Positions 57,120 to 64,000 of a stretch of 64,000 bases of DNA are shown piece after piece. Within the stretch, counting starts at the first letter, position 1. Each line of letters begins with the position of its first letter. The DNA is from Phyllostachys edulis. Taxonomy: Eukaryota > Streptophyta > Magnoliopsida > Poales > Poaceae. Location: NCBI GenBank assembly GCA_036346405.1, contig CM070568.1:29981072-30045071 (forward strand), in the 5' to 3' direction. Under the pieces are notes generated by a model. It ran no database searches. It had not been told where the DNA came from and saw only the letters and a program-made list of their open reading frames with translations. The position numbers and the translations under genes are program-made.

Positions 57120-58620
57120 CGCCCTGCAAGCTCCAAGTGAGGATGGATGGGTCCCTTTCTATTGAGGTCAAGCAGGGATGGTGTATCCATACGAGGAAGG
57201 GGCGGTCAAAGACGATGCCCGGTGGGCGCAGGTTACGCCAGGTCCGTGGATATGGTACATGGCAATTTCCTAGCCGTCCGTCAAGATTCACCCGACGAAG
57301 AGATCATAACACTAGGGATGCCGCCCACTCTTTTATCCAATGGCCCAAGAAGGACATCGCTCGACCCAAAGAAGGCACGATCCGACACGACCATTCCTCT
57401 CCAATGGGATCCTCGATGAATCCACCTCATGTTTTGCCTCAGAAGGCCACCTCTTCGATTCCCGTGGAGAAGACGCCAAAGGAACAACAAAAGCGTGCCG
57501 CCGTATCGGTTCCCCGAGTCGTCTCACAAGAAGACGCCGCCAATCGCTAAGGCCAAATCGAAATCGATTTAACGCATAGCGCCCCCAAGTCTGGAAGTCC
57601 GTGATACCCGAACTACATCATCGAAAACCGCAGTTCGACGCAGATATTATGCACGCCGGATATGCTTGTCGCTTTGCATGCCCGGTACTTGGAGAAGACC
57701 CAAAAGAAGGGTGCGACATCGAATCACCGCCGAACGAGGAGAAGCATTTCTTCAACGGACGAGGTACTTCGTCATGGGCTTCAACGACTTATATGACCTA
57801 TTCAACCTCGTTGGCCTCGACGCCTCGCTTCTCGATGTTGGACAACGTAAGTGCGTATAATCAAGTTCTACATTCATGTAATACCGATAAATATCACAAC
57901 TCATTGCTTATGTATAGATACATGCTTTGAAAAATGTCCGGGAATGGAAAGAACCGGTGGGTTTCCTCAACCCACATGTGGTATCGCTGCAAACCATCCA
58001 AGAAGACTCGTCCTTCGTCGAGAAATACATAACGAGGTCATTGCTTCGTTAGAAGAACATGAAATACATAGTGGTGCCTTACAACCAGGGGTAAGTGTCA
58101 CTACTTGCTATACAAATTTCATTTGTACTTTATAATGTGTACCTAACTTAGGTTTAATGACTATAGCGACATACATGAGTAGGTACCACTGGATCCTTTT
58201 AGTTATTATACCCAAGAGGAACCATGTGATATACCTTGATTCCCTAAACCGCAACAAGCATGACTTCAGCGTTCTAAGAGGAATACTCGAGAGGTATGCT
58301 CATTTCCTCCTTACATAACTCTATTGTAGTCTTCATTCGTTTGAAATGGCCGAGGATAAATTTTTCGAATCATGTAGGTCGTTCATCGATTATGTTGCCA
58401 ACAAAGGAATATACAATGGAAAGAGTGCCCAACTAACACACAGGATGGATTTTTCGGTACACGCTACAACACGATAATCCTATATCATACTTCATAATAA
58501 CGCGTCTCGAACTGACTATACCTATATATGTAATTCTATTTTTGCAAAGGTCGCCAAAGAAAAAGATGATGAGTTATGTGCAATCTCGCTTGCTATCATA
58601 TGCAGCTAATCCTTAGAGCT
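57120..58620 (+). pseudogene. CACTA gene 3' part with C48 (Ulp1-like) protease fold, decayed
   Basis: Broken exons encode YARSVDMVHGNFLAVRQDSPDEE (two halves overlapping 57237-57300), FVMGFNDLYDLFNLVGLDAS (about 57770-57830), then WKEPVGFLNPHVVSLQTIQE, KYIVVPYNQG, YHWILLVIIPKRNHVIYLDS (about 58175-58240) and NRNKHDFSVLRGILER. The HW..L and YLDS segments are the His and Asp parts of C48 cysteine proteases, which occur in CACTA and MULE elements. Good GT/AG borders occur at 57846 (GTAAGT), 58090 and 58293. I cannot find the catalytic Cys; stops and frame changes are present. Confidence 0.65.
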
Positions 58621-59108
58621 AGGAAGAAGGATCCTGAGGTTTGTCAATCTCGAAATAATTATTTCCTAATTATAAATTTAAATATATATAGCTTACCACT
58701 TTACTCTTGCTAGTGACAGGCCTTGGATTTACAATGTGATGGACTCGTTGCGGAAGAGATCAAGGACATTCGAGGGAAGCTCTGCACCTTTATCAACTCA
58801 GAAATCATTAACGACAACGGAGAGTTTCACTCCGTCGCCAATCCAGAGCATCACCCCGCTGACACCTCTCAACGCAAACAATTGTAATCCAGTTGTAACT
58901 ATAGCGACAATACTTGAACAAATGCGATCTTTTGTAATTTATTTTGAGTAATGATCACTTTGAGTTGTCAACAATTGATTATCTCTAATGAATCTGTTTT
59001 TGTGCATGCTTGAATCTATTTTTGTGCATGCTTGTTTTCAGAGGGCATGGCTAGCAATTCTTGAGGCTAACCAGAAAAACAGCAAAAATGTAGTGAGGGG
59101 TATGAGCT

Positions 59109-59523
59109 ATCACAGACGGTTTTTGTTAAAACCGTCTGTGAAGGCATAGTATCACAGACGGTTTCCACTAAAAACTGTCTGTGATCCGTGAATATCACAA
59201 ACGGTTTTAACTACAAACCGTCTGTGATCCGTGAATATCACTGAGCGGTTACAAGAAAAGCCGCTCGTGATATTCACGGATCACGACGATTTTGTTTAGA
59301 ACCGTCTGTGATATTCGCGTATCACGTATGGTTTTAGTCGAAACCGCTCAGGATATTAGCCTTCACAGACGGTTTTAATAAAAACCGCTCGTGATATTGC
59401 GTATCACGAGCGGTTTTTACCATCTGTGATAATCGTCATATCACGCATCAACAAATATAGACGGTTCGAAACCGCCTCGTGATGACGGTTCCAACCATCT
59501 GTGATGTGGCTTCTGTAGTAGTG
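59109..59523. repeat. Right subterminal CACTA repeats and terminal inverted repeat
   Basis: Alternating CACAGACGGTTTT and AAACCGTCTGTGA, with CACGAGCGGTTTT variants, end in TTCTGTAGTAGTG. Confidence 0.88.
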
Positions 59524-60400
59524 GATCTGTATTTGTGGCGGATGTACGGGTGACCTTTACCCACTCTCCATAAATAAATCTATTGCCATTGTGCTCCACG
59601 CCACCGCGCACTTAGTCGAGCTTTGGCACTAGCGTCTCAGACACCCCAACCACGAATCTTTAGCGCGCTCTTTACCTTCTTCTTTGCATTGTAATAAATC
59701 CGCAAGTCTTTGTCACGCTTGCCAACTAGGGAAACATGTTCTTCTTCCATTTTCTAGTTCTACCTCTGTTACACATCTTCCTTTTGAAATTATTCACTAC
59801 GATGTGTGGACCTTGCCTGTTTTGAGCAATTCTGGTTATCAATACTATTTGGTTATAGTGGATGATTTCACTCATTTCATGTGGACTCTTCCATTGCGGC
59901 TGAAACCCAATGCGTTTAACACCCTAGTCACCTTTCATGCCTATGTGCGTACACAGTTCAATCTTTCCATTAAATCCATTCAAACAGACAATGGTAGAGA
60001 GTTTGATAACAAGGCCACACGTAATTTTCTTTCCTCACATGGCATAGCCTTTCATCTTTCTTGTCCATACACATCTACGCAAAACGAGAAGGCTGAATGA
60101 GCAATTCACTCTACCAATGATGTTATCCGCACACTTCTTTTCCATGCTCATATGCCACCATCCTTCTGGGCAGAAGGTCTCACCGCTGCCACCTACTTCA
60201 TTAATAGGCACCCATGCAAACTTCTGAATCACCAAACACCTTTTGAGCGCCTATATAGCACACCTCTAGATTACTCTAATCTATGTGTCTTTGGTTGTTT
60301 ATGTTACCCCAACATCAGTGCTTCTGCCAAACATAAACTAGCCCCTCGCTCGGTTGCGTGTGCATTCCTTGGTTATCCACCGGACCACAAAGGATATTGA
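59524..60400 (+). pseudogene. pol: copia integrase, broken
   Basis: Zinc region with HPNHESLARSLPSSLHCNKS and CHACQLGKH; core with IIHYDVWTLPV, VIVDDFTHFMW, IQTDNGREFDNKATRNF and PYTSTQNEKAE, so the D,D,E residues are visible; then ERLYSTPLDYSNLCVFGC and CAFLGYPPDHKGY. Stops at about 59630, 60098 and 60398. Confidence 0.85.
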
Positions 60401-60547
60401 TGCTATGACTTTTCCACTCGTCAGATCATCATCTCTCGCCATGTCATGTTTGATGAGCATTCTTTTCTTTTTCGACAACACCAATCTTCCTCCTTCCTTC
60501 CATAGTCTCTTGATTTTCTTTCTGCCGATGATGACATTCTAGCAACC

Positions 60548-61499
60548 TTGTTGCCCCACACATGTTCACCATATGTTCCTACAGCTCCCGTAGTTCCCAC
60601 CACAACACTAGACTTGCCTCCTACTCCCTCAAGTACAGCTGCCACCCCACCGAGCTTGCCCTCTCCATCCCCTGTCACCCCACCTCCACCTGTCGTTATG
60701 TCGCGCCACCATATGATCACGTGTGTTCATGATGGCATTGTCAAACCAAACCTACGCTATGCGCAACTTGCCACCACCACAGTTCCCTCACCCATTCCCA
60801 AAATAGTGTGCTCCGCACTCAAGGATCCGTCATGGTTTGCTGCCATGCAAGAAGAATATCGTGCTCTTTTTGACAACCAAACCTGGCTTCTTGTGCCACG
60901 GCCCCACGGTGTTAATGTTGTGACCAGAAAGTGAGTCTTCCGTTCACAAACTTCTTCCCGACGGCACTCTTGATCGCTACAAAGCGCGATGGGTTGTTCA
61001 TGGCTTTTCCCAACTTGCTGGAGTCGACTTCGATGAAACATTCTCTCCGGTTGTCAAACTAGCCACGATTCACACTGTTCTCAGCCTCGCCACCTGTAGC
61101 CACTGGCTGGTGCAAAAACTAGATGTTAAGCACGCCTTTCTCTATGACATTCTTCATGAAATCATCTATTGTCAACAGCCGGCTGGCTTTGTGGATCCAT
61201 CCTTTCCTAATCATGTATGCCTCCTAAACAAGTCCCTGTATGGACTGAAACAAGTTCCACGGGCCTGGTATACACGCTTTGCAACGTTCATTCGTTCTCT
61301 TGGGTTCGTCACTACCAAGTTCGACTCCTCCTTGTTCGATCTGCAGCGGGGCAATGACATGGCATAGTACTCACGACTTCCTCCACAGTCCTATTATCGA
61401 GCATCATCTCCAGTCTACACAGTTAGTTCTCTAGGAAGGACTTAGGTCCTTTGCATTTCTTTCTTGGCATCACCGTCAAACGGTCTTCCTCCAGCATGT
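60548..61499 (+). pseudogene. pol: copia RT N-terminal half, broken and truncated
   Basis: After a Pro-rich linker: DPSWFAAMQEEYRALFDNQTW, LLVPRPHGVNVV, then (frameshifted) KLDVKHAFLYDILHE, CLLNKSLYGLKQVPRAWYTRF and FVTTKFDSSLF. The YVDD catalytic segment is not recovered (the stretch near 61365-61430 is damaged), and KDLGPLHFFLGI precedes the insertion at 61500. Confidence 0.8.
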
Positions 61500-62962
61500 T
61501 GTAGGATCAAGGGTGACCAACTAGAGCGGAGGTGAATAGGAGGTTTATAAAATTCTTGTGCTTTAATTGGAAATTTTAGCAATTATGATCTAATTAAAGA
61601 ATTCTAGCACAATTCAAGAGTTATACTCCAAGCTTTCATTAAGACACCTTAAAGCTATGTCAAAACTAAAAACAATTCTAGCTAAGCAATCTTCCACAAA
61701 TAAATTGCTAGAAATGTAAATGCGGAAATAGTAAAGATAAGAGAGAAAACCACAATGGAGACAAGCGATGTTTTTCCCGTGGTATCGAAGACTTGGTGGT
61801 CTTCACTAGTCCACGTTGAGGAAACTTGAACGAATCAAGCCGGCTACACACGAACACCTCTCTCGATCACTAGAGTTGCTCTTACTTCTCTCCGAAGATG
61901 GTGAGCATAATACCACTTCACAATCAATGTCAGATCACTTCACAATCTTCTTTGAAGAGATCATCGCGCAAATTCTTCTCTAAGCCGTCTAGGTGCCGGC
62001 AAGCACCAAGAGTAATAAACCACAGCCTTGCTTGAAGAAAACAAGTGCCAAATGGATCAACCAATGATGCAATGCACTTGAATGCTCTCAACTACCTCAA
62101 AATATGAAATATGAGCAAATGTGTAGTAGAGAGTGCACTAGAGGCTCAAATATATTCAATGAGGTCCAAGACACTGAGCTTGGTGTAGGTGAGGGGGTAT
62201 TTATAGCCCCGAACCACAAAACTAGTCGTTTGAAGCTGATCTCAGAAAAATTCAGTATATGCGTTAGTACCGCTGTAGAAACCCAGTACTACTGCACTTA
62301 TTGTTCAACGGTCAAAACGAGTGCATTAAATGCTTTTGAACTAGCCGTTACATAAAGGTGACGTAGTACCGCACACACAAGGTTCGGTGCTACCGTAGAG
62401 TGGTAGCACCGCTCGGCTAGAACGGAACTACCGATTTCCAAAGTTTAAAAGAATCCTAAAAACATCCTCTCTGGAAATTATGTACCACCATGTAAACTTC
62501 GGTCGTACCGCGCTGCGGTAGTATCGCTCAAAGGATGCGGTCATACCGTTCTTCAGGGGAGAAGAAACTCCCAAAAATATGCTCTCTGAAAAATACGTAT
62601 CATCAACTAGAATCCGGTCCTACCATGCTGCGGTAGTACCGCTTATCAACTGCTGTCATACCGATTTTACTGAACTGTTTTCATATGCAATTCTAAATGC
62701 AATGCATGTCATTTGGTTGATAAAAATGGCACAAAATAAATCATCAAGCTGCTAACCATGATCTCTCCTTATAGTACGGCATCTAGCCTACAAATCCAGT
62801 CTTTTCTCCAAACACCGAGACCAGTAAAAACTATAAAAAGATCCTTAGGCTATACATTACCTTTTCCTTGAACCATATCAAACCTTTGTTATCTTTGCAT
62901 TGCCATCTCCATATTATCATCCCTACTCTGGGACTAAAACATCTTTAGCACATAAGCTAGTT
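61500..62962 (-). mobile_element. copia-type LTR inserted in the copia RT, minus strand
   Basis: Plus-strand start TGTAGGATCAAGGGTGACC; its reverse complement ends CACCCTTGATCCTACA, a common copia LTR end. The minus-strand TATA GGGGCTATAAATACCCCC is at 62193-62210. The sequence is cut at 62963 by another LTR, and its far end is not in the window, so solo LTR versus full element cannot be told. The 62260-62670 part has a CGGTAGTACCGC palindromic family. Confidence 0.65.
62193..62210 (-). promoter_or_regulatory. TATA box of copia-type LTR
   Basis: Minus strand GGGGCTATAAATACCCCC, a strong plant TATA context. Confidence 0.6.
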
Positions 62963-64000
62963 GTCGGACCCGGATTCCGAGAATCCAAATCCTTTGTGGA
63001 AACACTGTGCTATTCCTTGGATCAGTAGATCGATAGTACTCACAGATACATCACTGAATCAAATTATACAAGCCGTAGATTAAACCATACCATTCATTAA
63101 TTAACACCACAGAGTTTATATAGACCGCATCGGGTTAGGTTTTACAAAAGGGGCTGCACAAGGCCAAAGATTACATTACAAAAGCGGAAGTGACAACGAA
63201 AGCAAAAGAGGTTGAGCACATCTCTCCGCAGGCAAGCGACTGAGGAAACCCGTGTGCGTCCGATATTACCCAAATTCTCAGATAATATAGGATGCACGTA
63301 AGTACCAACGGAGTCAGCTAGACTGGGGCGAGACTAGAACAACAAAAGACTATACTACGCTTCATTCATCTCCAAGGCCTCCAGCTTCGGGGTCCTTGTA
63401 GTAGTCATAATACTCCGAATTTCCTGCTTCTGAGGGTTTTGGGGGAAAGAGCGAGAATGAGCACAACTTCCGTGCTCGCGAGTCAACACATAATGCAATA
63501 ATATACATGCAAGGCTAAACAAGGATGGCTCGGGTTCTTTTATTTGCTAAAGCAACATTTTCAATTATCATAATTACAAATTCCTATCACTTAGCATTTT
63601 AACAAATTGCATTTTATTAAAGAGAGTAATTGTGCAATATTTATTTCATTAGAGATTCCCTCCATCGAAAACTCTACACTATGCATCCTTTGATTGGTGC
63701 TACCTCCAATTATTACCACCACTGAGCTCGAAAGCTCAGGTAAAATCCAACACAGGGCTAGGTGAGCCCATCTCATTTTCATACCACCCACAAAGGTTTT
63801 TGAAATAGAACTAACTCAAGTTAAGTTCCCATGTCCTCTTTTGACCATAGGCACGACTGTTTAAACAGTTTAATACTCTCCAGAGATTGTACACTTTACC
63901 CACAAGAGATAATCATCCTGATATGTACACATGCTTCCTTAGACATGTGAATCAAGGGGAGATCACCACAAGGCCTTTACAATGCATCCAGCAGTATTAG
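62963..64000 (-). mobile_element. Gypsy-type LTR, partial, runs off the window
   Basis: Plus-strand start TGTCGGACCCGG follows the same pattern as the end of the 24678-28866 solo LTR (TGTCGGGACCC). Both share GTACACTTTACCCACAAGA (63887 and 25390), so they are distant relatives in the same minus orientation. No coding sequence is visible. Confidence 0.6.

Larger units (their letters stand above)
52787..59523 (+). mobile_element. CACTA (En/Spm-type) DNA transposon, 6.7 kb
   Basis: Begins CACTACTACAAAATAGGC; the right end reads, in reverse complement, CACTACTACAGAAGCC. A 3-bp target duplication GAT lies at 52784-52786 and 59524-59526. Subterminal repeats of ATCACAGACGGTT and inverted partners cover 52800-53205 and 59109-59520. 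Inside is one Ptta/En-Spm-type gene with a C48-like tail but no recognisable TNPD/TNP2 transposase, so it is probably non-autonomous or decayed. It split the copia protease/integrase region. Confidence 0.93.
45914..61499 (+). mobile_element. Ty1-copia retrotransposon, plus strand, carrying nested insertions
   Basis: Copia parts appear in order: putative LTR 45914-46117, PBS-like site 46118, gag (46140-47226), protease (52449-52783), integrase (59524-60100), RT (from about 60700). They are separated by a gag-only LTR element (47233-52244) and a CACTA element (52787-59523). RT is cut at 61500 by another LTR. The 3' end is not in the window. The style (DLKESNYSTW gag, KDLGPLHFFLGI) suggests an Ale/Retrofit-like lineage. 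Confidence 0.82.

Overview
This is plant nuclear DNA, almost certainly from a grass. Supporting signs are introns with GT/AG borders, a very GC-rich first exon, long Ty3-gypsy and Ty1-copia LTR retrotransposons primed by initiator-Met tRNA, an En/Spm-type CACTA element with CACTACTACAAAA ends, hAT elements with 8-bp target duplications, and dense MITEs. Host genes are rare: a partial three-exon gene of unknown function on the minus strand at the left edge (195-2939), and a small two-exon relative of the chloroplast TPR protein FLU (39934-40377). Nearly everything else is transposable elements, many inserted into one another.

Layout. 1-3.0 kb: minus-strand gene. 3.1-3.7 kb: fold-back/MITE sequences upstream of it. 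3989-18745: complete Tekay/Del-type chromovirus with 4.7-kb LTRs and a dead gag-pol. 18.8-23.9 kb: GA-rich DNA, then a decayed hAT transposase gene that was hit by a 2.46-kb solo LTR (21082-23539, TSD TGTTG) and cut at 23906 by a minus-strand copia element. The 3' LTR of that copia (23906-30080) carries a hAT-type MITE (24004-24315, TSD GTTACCAC) and a 4.2-kb gypsy-type solo LTR (24678-28866, TSD GTTTG). Its pol (30.1-32.3 kb) is deleted and studded with 31-bp tandem repeats. 32852-39348: minus-strand Ty3-gypsy element, itself hit by a 626-bp solo LTR (34847-35472, TSD GGAAC). 39.9-40.4 kb: FLU-like mini-gene. 40.7-41.4 kb: two tandem copies of one MITE. 41.4-45.9 kb: mostly unassigned DNA. 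45914 to beyond 61499: plus-strand copia element carrying three separate insertions: a gag-only gypsy-type element (47233-52244), a 6.7-kb CACTA element (52787-59523, TSD GAT), and a minus-strand copia-type LTR (from 61500). That last LTR was in turn hit by another gypsy-type LTR (from 62963), which runs off the window.

The elements do not form a pathway. They form an insertion stack whose relative order can be read from target-site duplications. Coding regions are mostly dead. Stops in the Tekay-like element largely fit CAG/CAA to TAG/TAA and TGG to TGA changes, the signature of methylated-cytosine deamination. Items most worth following are the in-frame, internally deleted FLU gene, two long CACTA-borne hairpins that differ only by transitions falling in both arms, the 31-bp arrays at copia insertion/deletion junctions, and palindromic arrays in the giant Tekay-type LTRs whose copy number differs between the two LTRs of one element.
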